Shown piece by piece: positions 34,080-41,998 of a stretch of 64,000 bases of DNA. A program made the position numbers and the translations under genes. The stretch comes from Gemmatimonadota bacterium (GTDB lineage Bacteria; Gemmatimonadota; Gemmatimonadetes; Gemmatimonadales; GWC2-71-9). Position 1 is the stretch's first letter; every line of letters starts with the position of its first letter. A model generated the notes under the pieces. The model had not been told where the DNA came from. It was given only the letters and a program-made list of their open reading frames with translations, and made no database searches. Location: positions 1 to 64,000 of the forward strand of contig JANYKV010000087.1 of the NCBI GenBank assembly GCA_025358055.1, given 5' to 3'.

Positions 34080-34164
34080 CGGAGGCTCGCTGGATTGGAG
34101 GAAGAGAGAGATCTCACCGGCCGGTACGAGCCGGGTTCCGATCTAGATGTACGGGGATTTTCCA

Positions 34165-34213
34165 GGAGACGCAAGGGGTCTCCCAAGGCCGCTGTACGCC
34201 ATTCTAGGCGGCC
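34165..34213. terminator. Two adjacent hairpins upstream of the stress gene
   Basis: GGAGAC/GTCTCC (34165-34170 with 34178-34183) and GGCCGC/GCGGCC (34187-34192 with 34208-34213) are 6-bp stems in tandem. They lie 70 nt past the stop of the haloacid-dehalogenase-like gene, which is transcribed toward them, so they may end that transcript. No T tract. Confidence 0.35.
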
Positions 34214-34283
34214 CCGAGCCCGCGCCACGGCTCCATTTGATTCCCACCACCATCCAGTCCGGCTCGACCTCGCCTCAAGGTAT

Positions 34284-35129
34284 CTAGGCGCCGAGCCGGC
34301 CGGCCAAATCATTGAAGTCTGTCGCCGAAATGTCAACCGACGAATCGGCCCTCAAGTCAGGCGTTCCAGTCGGCCCATACTCCAATGGCCGGGCGACGAA
34401 CGCCGTCTTCAGCCCCGCGCCTTTCGCGGCGCGCAGATCGCCGGAGTGGGCCGCTACCATCATAACGTTCGCCGGCTTGAGGTCAAGAATGTCCGCGGCG
34501 GACTGATAGACTTCGCGATCGGGCTTGTAGTGACGAACGAGCTCGGCGCCCAGAACGCAATCCCAGGGCAACCCCGCGTGTTTCGCCATGTCCGTGATCA
34601 GCGAGATGTTGCCGTTCGAGAGGGGCGCGATGATGAATTTCTGCTTCAACCGGGTGAGTCCACCAACCGCGTCGGGCCATGGTCGCAACCGATGCCAGAC
34701 GTGATTGAGCGCCTCGATTTCGGCCTCTGAAAGCCCGGCGATGCCAAAGTCGACCAACATCTTGTCGAGGGTCATCCGATGGAGGGCATCGAGCTTGGTC
34801 CACGGCAGCTCACCACTTCGGACGCGGTTCATGCTCGGGCCGTACCCGGCGCGCCAGGCATCGGCGAACTTCGCCCCGTCCACCTTCAGGCCCTTCCGTT
34901 TCGCTAACGCCTCCACTTCCAGCGTCACCGATGTGCGCCAGTCGACGACGGTGCCGAAGACGTCAAAAACGAGCGCCTTAACCGATGGTAGTTGAGGTTT
35001 CGACCGCTCGCCGCTCGGTGCGCTGCCGGACCTCATCGCGCGGCCGCCGCGAAACTCCGAGCCGACCGCCGCGAGGGCGCTGGCCTGCAGAAGCGCTCGG
35101 CGTGAAACTGTTGCGAACCCACGGGTCAT
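34284..35129 (-). CDS. Exported haloacid dehalogenase-like hydrolase (type II)
   Basis: A 281-residue HAD hydrolase. The catalytic motif I is VFDVFGTVVDWR (nucleophile Asp near residue 56), motif II is the Ser in APLSNGN, the Lys is in VRHYKPDREVYQ, and the loop VMMVAAHSGDLRAAKGAG completes the 2-haloacid dehalogenase pattern. Before this is a twin-arginine signal: SRRALLQ followed by ASALAAVGS. Dehalogenases of this family are normally cytoplasmic, so periplasmic export is unusual. Substrate unverified; dephosphorylation of small molecules is also possible. Confidence 0.85.
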   Translation of the reverse strand: MTRGFATVSRRALLQASALAAVGSEFRGGRAMRSGSAPSGERSKPQLPSVKALVFDVFGTVVDWRTSVTLEVEALAKRKGLKVDGAKFADAWRAGYGPSMNRVRSGELPWTKLDALHRMTLDKMLVDFGIAGLSEAEIEALNHVWHRLRPWPDAVGGLTRLKQKFIIAPLSNGNISLITDMAKHAGLPWDCVLGAELVRHYKPDREVYQSAADILDLKPANVMMVAAHSGDLRAAKGAGLKTAFVARPLEYGPTGTPDLRADSSVDISATDFNDLAGRLGA

Positions 35130-35215
35130 GATTCCTCCGGTTCACCCGACTCCCGAACCGTGCGGCTCGGTCGGCGATCGAATGGTGCGTCACGCGTGCG
35201 GCGCCTCGCCACCCT

Positions 35216-35764
35216 TCACGCGAGAAGCGGGAAATAGCGGTCCTGTAGCAAGCGCACATGATGCAGCTCATGACCGGCAATGTGAAACGCCAACCCGCGG
35301 GCCGTTGCCCGGTAGCCGTTCACTTCGCCGGACCGAGTCCACTGCGCCGGCGAAAACCCGCGGAAGAGCGCCACGGATGCTGCGCGGACTGCCCTGTAGT
35401 CACAGAGAATCTCCCGCCAAGGACGCATTTCCGCCTCGGCGTTTGTCGCATAGAGCTTCTCGTCAAAACCCGGCAGTGACTGAGCCTCACCTCGCGCAAG
35501 ACACAGAGCCCGGTAGGCAAAGATCCGCTCATCGTCGACCACGTGCCCGATAACGTCTTTCAGCGTCCACTTGGATGGGGCGTACCGGATGCCCTCCAGC
35601 CGCGCCTCCGGCAGAGCCTGCAAGAGTGTCAGCGTTTGGTCGGCGAGGGCCTCGAACACAGACACCGCATCAACCCCCTGCACCTGTTCGATATCGGCCT
35701 GAGCGTAGTCCGCATACTCACCAGGTAGGGGACGACCCGAGGGGTGGTTCAGCGCGTGGGCCAA
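35216..35764 (-). CDS. DinB-family metalloprotein
   Basis: A 182-residue four-helix protein. TTG 35764 is chosen because CCGAGG lies 6 nt upstream; the frame is open to 36028 without support. The three His ligands of the metal site are visible: HVVDDERIF in helix 2 and HIAGHELHHVRLL in helix 4. The APSKWTLKDVIGHV run is characteristic of DinB/YfiT-like thiol transferases. Unlike the shortened DinB at 30.0 kb it is complete. A TATAAT-like box (minus strand, 35819-35814) lies 50 nt upstream without a clear -35. Confidence 0.8.
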   Translation of the reverse strand: MAHALNHPSGRPLPGEYADYAQADIEQVQGVDAVSVFEALADQTLTLLQALPEARLEGIRYAPSKWTLKDVIGHVVDDERIFAYRALCLARGEAQSLPGFDEKLYATNAEAEMRPWREILCDYRAVRAASVALFRGFSPAQWTRSGEVNGYRATARGLAFHIAGHELHHVRLLQDRYFPLLA

Positions 35765-35975
35765 TGGATACCTCGGACTCGCCAAAGGGTGAGCTTGCCC
35801 CCAACCGGAGACAATTATAAGCAGAAGGTGTGCACCTCCTGCCTCCGTTGTTCCGTGACCAGCGCAGGGCATTACCGCGCCGTCCCCGGCCGTTCCGATG
35901 ATCGCGTTCGCCGAACCGTTGTCGGTCCGTCGCCTCACACCGGCCTCACGATGGCTGGGCAGGATCCATGACCCC

Positions 35976-36785
35976 TTACGACACGGTGAACTCGAGGACC
36001 ATCCCGTGTTCGTAGTGGCGGCGGCCATCGCTGGCGGCAGGGACCTGGCAGAGAATGAAGTAACGCCCAGGTTTCAGGTCGACGGCCAGCCACAGTTCCC
36101 GCCCCGGCGCGAGGTCTCCCACGCCACCGACGGGATCAACCGGTGGCCGACCGACCTCACCGCCTTTAAGCCACGCGAGATAGTCCTGAATCGTGGTCGT
36201 GTCGGTGAGGCGGAAGATGTCCGCCTCGTGGGGCTCGGCCCCGTCGTTCCGGATGTGGAGGATCTGAGGACCGGCAAGCAGCGGGGCCGCAAGGCGGAAG
36301 CTATAGTCCCGGAGGGAAAGGTCCGCCGTTGCAGCTGGCGGTAGCGCGCTCGGCCCCGTCGCGGCCGTCACTTCGAGGTCATGGGCCATCCCCAGTCGCA
36401 GGTGGTCCCCTTTCCAACAGACCACGGCATACCGTCCTAGGCTCAAGGCGAGCCAGACCGTCGTCGAGCGGCCGGCCGGAGTCAGGCCCGGGCCGCCCTG
36501 GTCCGTGGCGAAGGAAGGAAAGTCCACCTGGGCCCGCACGCTGTCGACGTAGGAGCCTGCACTCCCGCGAGGGTCAGCGAAGCGGACGAGCAGAGCCTCA
36601 TGGACGTCGCGCCCCTGGTTCCGGAGCTCCAGGCGGACCAGGCCGGCCGGCACGGATGCGGGCATCTCGTACCCATACTCGTGGGCGACCAGCGTAATGT
36701 TCGACGGGGAAGGGGGAGTCGGCCGACAGGCTAGGATGGCCCCCGCGAGGGCCAGGCCCCTGGCACCCCGGAACACGCGAGTCAT
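35976..36785 (-). CDS. Two-domain cupredoxin-like lipoprotein
   Basis: A 269-residue exported protein, ATG 36785. The signal ends in a lipobox-like AGAILAC (Cys20). Two cupredoxin folds follow. Each has a full type-1 copper ligand set in order: domain 1 (about residues 25-135) His in RDVHEALLVRF, Cys in YAVVCWKGDHLRLGM, then His and Met; domain 2 (about 145-269) His in AEPHEADIFRL, Cys in YFILCQV, then His and Met in HYEHGM. It should bind two coppers and move electrons in the periplasm. Last gene of a unit that includes the hydrolase remnant and a small protein. Confidence 0.7.
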   Translation of the reverse strand: MTRVFRGARGLALAGAILACRPTPPSPSNITLVAHEYGYEMPASVPAGLVRLELRNQGRDVHEALLVRFADPRGSAGSYVDSVRAQVDFPSFATDQGGPGLTPAGRSTTVWLALSLGRYAVVCWKGDHLRLGMAHDLEVTAATGPSALPPAATADLSLRDYSFRLAAPLLAGPQILHIRNDGAEPHEADIFRLTDTTTIQDYLAWLKGGEVGRPPVDPVGGVGDLAPGRELWLAVDLKPGRYFILCQVPAASDGRRHYEHGMVLEFTVS

Positions 36786-36801
36786 AAGCGGTCCATTGGA
36801 T

Positions 36802-37146
36802 TCAGGGCTCAGAGAGAAAATTGAGAATTTCACGCACCAGGCGCTCGCCTTGCGCCGTAGCGAAGATAAACTGTGCCTGCGCGGCGCCCGGCAAGATCGA
36901 TCGCGATCACACGAAACCCCGCGTGAACCAACACGTAAGCTTGGTCGCCCCAACTCGCCTTATCGAAGCGACCACCATGGGCCGACACGACGCCACGCGG
37001 CCCCGTTCCATACTGATCCGCCGAAACGACACCCCCACCGGCGGTTGGGATCGACACCCTTTGCTGAGCGTGCAACGGGGGACGTCGACAATCGGGGCCG
37101 CGCCAAGCACAGCGACGATTCCCAAGCTGGTCGCGATATACCGCAC
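36802..37146 (-). pseudogene. Decayed secreted alpha/beta-hydrolase gene
   Basis: Three pieces of one gene can be read. GTG 37146 opens a signal peptide (MRYIATSLGIVAVLGAAPIV). A one-base loss in a run of five C (plus-strand G at 37077-37081) then shifts the frame; adding one base restores HAQQRVSIPTAGGG and the first hydrolase strands (GVVSAHGGRFDKASW, AGFRVIAIDLAG). The family's nucleophile elbow and lid are missing. A third frame supplies a normal C terminus, AQFIFATAQGERLVREIL, ending at 36802. So it has a frameshift plus a large internal deletion. It starts 2 nt after the upstream stop, so it was part of an operon. Confidence 0.65.
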
Positions 37147-37148
37147 GC

Positions 37149-37433
37149 TCAGAGTTCCTTGACCTCCACGCGGTCGGCGATGCGCGCGCGCGGATTCTGC
37201 ATGATTGCTTTAGCCGGGCCATCCCAGATCCGCTGCATTGTGCGCAGGAAATCCTCCGCCGGACCAATGCCCTCGAACTCCAGGTCGATCATGACGTAGT
37301 TGGGGTCGTCCTGGAGACGAAGGACCTGGTAGCGCCGCACCCCGGAACCCTTTCGGTCGGCCGGATCATTGTCGAACGCCTGTTTCCATTTCTCGAAATT
37401 CGGAACGGAGTGTTCGATCCTGACGACAATCAT
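37149..37433 (-). CDS. Small alpha/beta-barrel hypothetical protein
   Basis: A 94-residue protein with a good AGGG ribosome site before ATG 37433. The opening MIVVRIEHSVPNFEKWKQAFDNDP and the strand YVMIDLEFEG suggest a ferredoxin-like dimeric barrel, as in antibiotic-biosynthesis-monooxygenase-like or EthD-like proteins. No active-site residue can be assigned. First intact gene of a short unit ending with the cupredoxin lipoprotein. Confidence 0.7.
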   Translation of the reverse strand: MIVVRIEHSVPNFEKWKQAFDNDPADRKGSGVRRYQVLRLQDDPNYVMIDLEFEGIGPAEDFLRTMQRIWDGPAKAIMQNPRARIADRVEVKEL

Positions 37434-37530
37434 CCCAATCCCTTTCGGCTCAGCCGTCCGCTCTCAGGTTACGCTACCCACATATCATGCGCCGCGAAGG
37501 CCAAAGGCATCAGTCACCGAGGGCACCGCA

Positions 37531-37712
37531 CTACTTGCGCGTTTCGGAGCCGCGGACTTCGCTCGTCTTCGGGCTGAAGTACGCTTCCAAGGCGGCGGTC
37601 GGTAGCAACCCACAGATCTTCGGCGGCGGAGTCGCCTGGGCGTATGTGGGGTTTCCCATCCCTGCAAGCGGAGACCGAGTGCGACAATTGTGACGATGGA
37701 GAGCGCTCTCAT
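37531..37712 (-). pseudogene. Frameshifted, truncated secreted protein gene
   Basis: ATG 37712 has AAGGAG 9 nt upstream and opens a signal peptide (MRALSIVTIVALG). In the same frame the rest is Arg-rich and non-protein-like. A single-base shift just after the signal gives SPLAGMGNPTYAQ, a normal cleavage end, followed by ATPPPKICGLLPTAALEAYF and a stop at 37531. The exported domain would therefore be about 40 residues, too short to fold. I read this as a degraded secreted protein; a sequencing error would be the alternative. Confidence 0.4.
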
Positions 37713-37868
37713 TGGGGGATTCTCCTTCGGTCGAGCGCTCCGGTCAGGTGCACGACTCAGGTGATTGCGAGGCCCCGAAGGGCTCCGACTTATGTGATGG
37801 GCCCGGTTTGCTTCGTCGGTCCTTCGGGCTTTCTCCCAAGGACAGAAGGGCGACCCCGTAGGGTCTGA

Positions 37869-38297
37869 TTAGGGAGCGCCCTTCCGTTGAGCAAGCCATC
37901 CGTCGACGCTGAGCGGACCGGCTCCCCATGCCGCAAAAACCAGCCAAATGAAGGAGTAGAGCATCACTATCTCGCCATGATTCTGCCACCACCAGATCCC
38001 GCCGCCCGCCACGTGGACCCAAAAGTAGGCCACGGCCATCTCGCCGGACGCAATGAACGCCATCAGTTGGGTAGCCAAGCCAAGAATCAGGCAGGCGCCG
38101 ACGACCACTTCGATGACACCCGCGGCGCCAAAGCGGCTCATGAGATCGACCGTCCCGCCGTTCGGCCCCATGCCGCCGAACCAACCGAAGAGCTTCGCGC
38201 CGCCGTGCGAGAAGTAGGTCAGGCCGGCGACAATACGGAGGGCGGCTTGGGTCGCCGGCAGGTTGCGGCTGTTCAAGGGAGCAATCAAGGTCTCCAC
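37869..38297 (-). CDS. DoxX-family membrane protein, copy 1
   Basis: A 142-residue protein with four membrane helices. Family hallmarks: RIVAGLTYFSHGGAKLFGWFGGMG, FGAAGVIEVVVGACLILGL and AFIASGEMAVAYF. The long hydrophobic tail IVMLYSFIWLVFAAWGAGPLSVDGWL is also typical. DoxX proteins are linked to thiosulfate:quinone or redox stress functions, but most members are uncharacterised. Confidence 0.9.
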   Translation of the reverse strand: METLIAPLNSRNLPATQAALRIVAGLTYFSHGGAKLFGWFGGMGPNGGTVDLMSRFGAAGVIEVVVGACLILGLATQLMAFIASGEMAVAYFWVHVAGGGIWWWQNHGEIVMLYSFIWLVFAAWGAGPLSVDGWLAQRKGAP

Positions 38298-38431
38298 CTC
38301 ATTGGAAGTTTGGGGAAGAGAGATTGTAGCTCAGCAGGGGTGGTTGGCAAGTGCCAGCCGGCCGGTATGAGCTCTCCGAACGTGAGTCGATATCCATCCG
38401 GCGTGCGGATGGGCGATGCGGCGACGATCCC

Positions 38432-38764
38432 TTAAGGGCGGCGGCGGCGACGCGCTGGTGCGGCTGGTTCAGGGACGAACTGAATATTGATCGCCAGAAG
38501 GTCGCGCTCGAACCAGGCGACCAATCGACCGGTGAACTTTTCGGCCAGATAGAACAGGTCGTTCGGGGTCTTCGGCTGCACATGAGCAACCAAGACGCCG
38601 GCGGCGTTGGCGATCGTGATGTGGCCTCCCTTGGGCCGTTGCACATGCTTGAGACGGGTCCGGGCCTTGTTGCCCCATTCCCAGGTACTGGCATCGCGAA
38701 TGCGCGCGCGGAGGAGCCGATACGCATCGCGGCCAGGAGCGGGGACGGCTTGGAGCACGAGCAT
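38432..38764 (-). CDS. Hypothetical basic protein, 110 residues
   Basis: ATG 38764 has GAGAGG 6 nt upstream. The first half is Arg-rich and helical (YRLLRARIRDASTWEWG). The second half is mixed (KGGHITIANAAGVLVAHV, FYLAEKFTGRLVAWFERDLLAINIQFVPE), ending in Arg repeats. The pattern is protein-like and probably real. Function unknown. Confidence 0.55.
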   Translation of the reverse strand: MLVLQAVPAPGRDAYRLLRARIRDASTWEWGNKARTRLKHVQRPKGGHITIANAAGVLVAHVQPKTPNDLFYLAEKFTGRLVAWFERDLLAINIQFVPEPAAPARRRRRP

Positions 38765-38866
38765 GGGCTACCTCTCGGTTCGAGGATCGATTGTCGGCCG
38801 ACACTGCGCTTAACCTGCGGCCTCCGGCAGCGGCAGGCAAGAAGAGCTAATCCCGTGAACCGCCGG

Positions 38867-39322
38867 TTAGCCAGGCCCGACGCCCACCGGTTGCCTCCTA
38901 AGGAAGGAGAGAAGACCTCGGATCCAGCGATACAGGAACCAGATCCCTCCGAGAGCCCAGAGGGCGATGGCCGCGATCGCGAAGCCTTCGCGCTGCAGCC
39001 AGGAACCAAGGAACAAGCAGGTGACGCCGGCCACAGCCGCCAAGAGGAGGCCGAGGAAGGATCGGATCAGCCAGAGGAACTGGGACCCGATCCAGATTTC
39101 GTCATGCGTGGCACGCGAGAACAGGAAGCCGAGGAATAGACCGAAGGGAAGGAGCCAGCCGTACCGGAGGAAGGACCGTGGGTTGAGGGGCCCGAGGGTG
39201 GGGAGGCCGACAGCCTGCCCGATCCAGAGGAGCATCACGAGGATGCCACAGAGATAGGTGGCGGAGATCACGAGAATGGCAAGGCGAGAAGATGAGTTCG
39301 GTCGTGAACGCTCGTCAGACAT
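38867..39322 (-). CDS. Integral membrane protein, four segments
   Basis: A 151-residue protein from ATG 39322. Hydrophobic segments occur at about residues 15-36, 55-71, 82-104 and 113-133; loops are Arg-rich on one side. Charged N terminus SDERSRPNSSSR. No known family. Confidence 0.65.
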   Translation of the reverse strand: MSDERSRPNSSSRLAILVISATYLCGILVMLLWIGQAVGLPTLGPLNPRSFLRYGWLLPFGLFLGFLFSRATHDEIWIGSQFLWLIRSFLGLLLAAVAGVTCLFLGSWLQREGFAIAAIALWALGGIWFLYRWIRGLLSFLRRQPVGVGPG

Positions 39323-39471
39323 GCTTGGAATCTCGGACCGACGCATTTTCGGGGCGTACCACCCCTATATGCTTCAAGATGAGCCTAGCCGTCGGTTCTG
39401 CCTCCCACTCGCCAGTATTCAGTTTCAAGAGGCTTGGCATGCGATCACGGACCAAGGCTTGGGCCGCTCCT

Positions 39472-39840
39472 TCAGGCGACCATGCGACGGGGCCAACGAG
39501 CCACGCCGATGACGACGACGAGCGCGAGGTGCACGGCGGCGGCGAACCACCCCCCCGCGCCGGGGTGTTTCAGTTGCGTGACGACGGCGCCGACCATGAT
39601 GATGGCGAGGCCGCCGGCGGCGTAGGAGGCCAGGCGCGGGAACAGGAGTAGGATGGCGCCCACGACTTCGGCCGCGCCGACCAGGTACGAGAGGGCCACC
39701 GGGTAGCCCCACTCTACGAATAGACTCTGCCAGTGACTCCCGACGAATTTCCCGCCGCCCGCGGCGCCCATGGCGAGCGCCTCGAAGATGATGACCAGCC
39801 AGAGGGCGGTAGTCGCGATGCGGCGTCCGGCGCTGCTCAT
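39472..39840 (-). CDS. DoxX-family membrane protein, copy 2
   Basis: A 122-residue four-helix membrane protein. The DoxX-like features are the first helix ATTALWLVIIFEALAMGAAGGGKFVG, the motif ALSYLVGAAEVVGAILLLFPRLASYAAGG and LKHPGAGGWFAAAVHLALVVVIG. It is divergent from the padR gene, with 94 nt between the starts, and may be its target. Confidence 0.85.
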   Translation of the reverse strand: MSSAGRRIATTALWLVIIFEALAMGAAGGGKFVGSHWQSLFVEWGYPVALSYLVGAAEVVGAILLLFPRLASYAAGGLAIIMVGAVVTQLKHPGAGGWFAAAVHLALVVVIGVARWPRRMVA

Positions 39841-39898
39841 GCGGGAATCTCCTGCGTTGCCGCCAGGTCATACCGGCGGTAGATTTACCTAAGGTCTA

Positions 39899-39928
39899 CT
39901 GACATAACCCTACATTACTTCATATAAG
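39899..39928 (+). promoter_or_regulatory. Promoter of padR, leaderless geometry
   Basis: CTGACA (39899-39904) and TATAAG (39923-39928) with an 18-nt spacer, each 5 of 6 to consensus. The expected +1 falls on the ATG at 39935 and there is no Shine-Dalgarno. ACCTAAGGT, a 9-bp palindrome just upstream, could be a regulator site. Confidence 0.6.
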
Positions 39929-39934
39929 GCGTCA

Positions 39935-40270
39935 ATGGCACTTCCCCGCCTCACGCACCTCCAGTTCCTTGCGGTCGCCCACCTCCTCAAAGGCCCGGCC
40001 CGCGGGCGGGCGCTCCGTGATGCCCTGCGAGACGGTGGTGTCCGCCAGAGTGGCCCCGCGTTCTACCAGTTCATGGCGGGGCTCGAGGACGCCGCGTTCG
40101 TCGAGGGCTGGTATGAGCAGCAGGTGGTCGAGGGCCAGATCATCAGGGAGCGGCACTATCGCATCGTCGCCGGTGGACGGAGGGCATGGCAGGAGTCGCG
40201 CGCCTTCTATACCGCGGCCTTTGCCGGGGTACCCCGTGGACTCGCGCGCGGCGGCGCCCGTGGCGCGTAA
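39935..40270 (+). CDS. PadR-family transcriptional regulator
   Basis: A 111-residue DNA-binding protein. The winged helix spans about residues 5-85: LTHLQFLAVAHLLKGPARGRALRDALRDGG (helices 1-2), SGPAFYQFMAGLEDAAFVEGWYE (recognition helix and wing) and REHYRIVAGGRRAWQESRAFY. It lacks the C-terminal dimer helix of long PadR proteins. Its last 35 nt overlap the start of the next gene, and the divergent neighbour is DoxX. Probably controls this small membrane-protein cluster. Confidence 0.85.
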   Translation: MALPRLTHLQFLAVAHLLKGPARGRALRDALRDGGVRQSGPAFYQFMAGLEDAAFVEGWYEQQVVEGQIIRERHYRIVAGGRRAWQESRAFYTAAFAGVPRGLARGGARGA

Positions 40271-40571
40271 CAGTTCCCTGCTCGACCTCGTCGCGCGCCT
40301 GCTTCCGCGAGAGTTCCGCGAGCGGGTCTTCGAACCCGCGGTGGCGGACTTCCGGCTCGACCTCGCCGCGCGGCCGGCGCCCGGCCGGCGGCTCGCACTC
40401 GAACTCTGGATCGTCGCCGAATGCCTGCGGCTGGGGCTCCCGCAGTTCGCCTGGCGGCGAGGGCGACCCACGCGCCTCGCACACGGCGTGATGGTGATGG
40501 CGCTCGTGCTCGCCGTGGTGTGGTTCGCGGTGATGCGCGCGAGCTACGCGCAGGGAATGCGGCGACCGTAA
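40236..40571 (+). CDS. Membrane protein translationally coupled to PadR
   Basis: A 111-residue protein. GTG 40236 has GGGG 6 nt upstream and lies inside the end of padR in another frame. It begins SSLLDLVARLLPREFRERVFEPAVADFRLD, which resembles the soluble N-terminal region of PadR-linked 'ADOP' ABC permeases, then has one membrane segment (about residues 78-100). No permease domain follows, so it could be a shortened relic or a dedicated membrane partner. Confidence 0.6.
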   Translation: MDSRAAAPVARNSSLLDLVARLLPREFRERVFEPAVADFRLDLAARPAPGRRLALELWIVAECLRLGLPQFAWRRGRPTRLAHGVMVMALVLAVVWFAVMRASYAQGMRRP

Positions 40572-40610
40572 CCGCTCAGTCGAGGAAGCGCTCCAAATAA
40601 AATTGAATAC

Positions 40611-41615
40611 TCACCGTGCAAAGTGGCGAACCTCGACCTTCTCTCCAATTTCGATCGTCAGCAGGTCTTCTGGCCCTTGAAGCGGACCCGCATATGTTTT
40701 CCGCGTCTGGGTCATCACGGCTTCGGAGTTGGGAGCATGTGAGTAGACCGCCAGTCGAGGCTTGACACGGCTGAACACTTCACCGGCCTGCTCCGGCGTG
40801 GTGTGATGCGCGATGATGGATTCCATCCTTTCACGGTTGGCCGGGTAGGTCGGGCGAGCCCGAATCGCCACTGCATCTACGACTTCGTGAACGAGCACAT
40901 CGACGCCCTGCGCAAATCGGATCAAGTTCTCCGAGACTCGCGTATCTCCAGACAATACGACCGAATGGCCTCGATAATCGACTCGATAGCCAAACGCGGG
41001 TTGTACCGGACCATGATCGACAAGAAACGCGGTCACCTTCACACCGTGTTCGTCGAAGACGATGCCTTGCTTGATGTCGTGGCTTACCACCGTGATACCT
41101 TCACCCGGGAGTTTTTCGTCTACATCGCGGCGCACGTGAATGTCAAAAGCAAACGCCTGCTGGATGTGATCCATCATGTCGCGAGTGCCATCTGGCCCCC
41201 AGACCTCCAGCGGAATCGTTCGCCCGCCTCCGGCCCAACCAGTCAAAACGAGGTCCGGAATCTGGATTACATGGTCGGAATGCAGATGGGTCAGGAACAA
41301 TCGACTGATCGAACCGATCGGGACTCCAGCCTGGGTCAGGCGTTGGGTAGTGCCACGGCCGCAATCAAAAAGAAACCGTTCGCTTCCGGCCTCGACCAGT
41401 ATGCTTGCCCCGAATTGCTGCAGGTTGACCGGTGGTCCCCCACCCGTGCCAAGCAGGACGACCTTGAAGCTGTCTGCTGGCGCAGATTGAACGACGGCGC
41501 CGCCCCGCATGGACCCGGATCCGGCATCCGTCCACCTGACGCCTGCCTGGCTGGACCACTCAAGAGGGAGCGCGAGACACGCAACCGACACCGCGAAGAA
41601 CAAGCCTTTGATCAT
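40611..41615 (-). CDS. Secreted metallo-beta-lactamase-fold hydrolase
   Basis: A 334-residue protein with a Sec signal (to about residue 24). The MBL core shows the metal motif HLHSDH (about residues 111-116) after LTQAGVPIGSISRLFL, His in VDHGPVQPAFGYR, Asp in VLSGDTRVSENL and a late His in AHHTTPEQAGE and YSHAPNS. The arrangement resembles RNase Z/arylsulfatase-type enzymes, but with an export signal a periplasmic phosphodiesterase or lactonase-type hydrolase is likelier. Convergent with the PadR partner gene. Confidence 0.85.
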   Translation of the reverse strand: MIKGLFFAVSVACLALPLEWSSQAGVRWTDAGSGSMRGGAVVQSAPADSFKVVLLGTGGGPPVNLQQFGASILVEAGSERFLFDCGRGTTQRLTQAGVPIGSISRLFLTHLHSDHVIQIPDLVLTGWAGGGRTIPLEVWGPDGTRDMMDHIQQAFAFDIHVRRDVDEKLPGEGITVVSHDIKQGIVFDEHGVKVTAFLVDHGPVQPAFGYRVDYRGHSVVLSGDTRVSENLIRFAQGVDVLVHEVVDAVAIRARPTYPANRERMESIIAHHTTPEQAGEVFSRVKPRLAVYSHAPNSEAVMTQTRKTYAGPLQGPEDLLTIEIGEKVEVRHFAR

Positions 41616-41998
41616 ATATTTGGCTCCCGCAGCCGCTCAGGGCCGCTACCGTATGGGTGGTGTGATTCTTCCGGTTGGCCGAACGAAGAAAGCTTAACTG
41701 TGCCGCCCGTGTTAACCCGACGGCTCAGCTCACGATGCAATCTCCTGAATACCTAACCACTGCCAGCGGCACAATGGGATGGCAATCGCCGAACTGCCGG
41801 GTCTGGCCTCTCCCAGGCAAGCCAAAGCGTTGCGTTTGGAGCCACCTTCGGCTCACACTGTCCCCGTCGGCGCCTCGCTTTCCAGTCCGTCTTTCGGGCG
41901 ACAAACACCAGTTCACCGGGGTAGGTCGATCCGTTCTCGCGCCTGTCGTCACCGGCACAGAGGTGCTCACAAGATCGACGCGAACCAGCAGGTGCTCC
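41616..41998. other. Intergenic region, no gene seen
   Basis: 383 nt between two minus-strand genes. Open frames on both strands are Arg- and Pro-rich with no family match or ribosome site. It holds the 11-mer AATACCTAACC, found again near 48.1 kb. No stable hairpin stood out. Confidence 0.4.

Noticed and set aside
41725..41970. Minus-strand 81-codon frame in the 383-nt gap
   Set aside because: No ribosome site, biased Arg/Thr composition, no recognisable domain.
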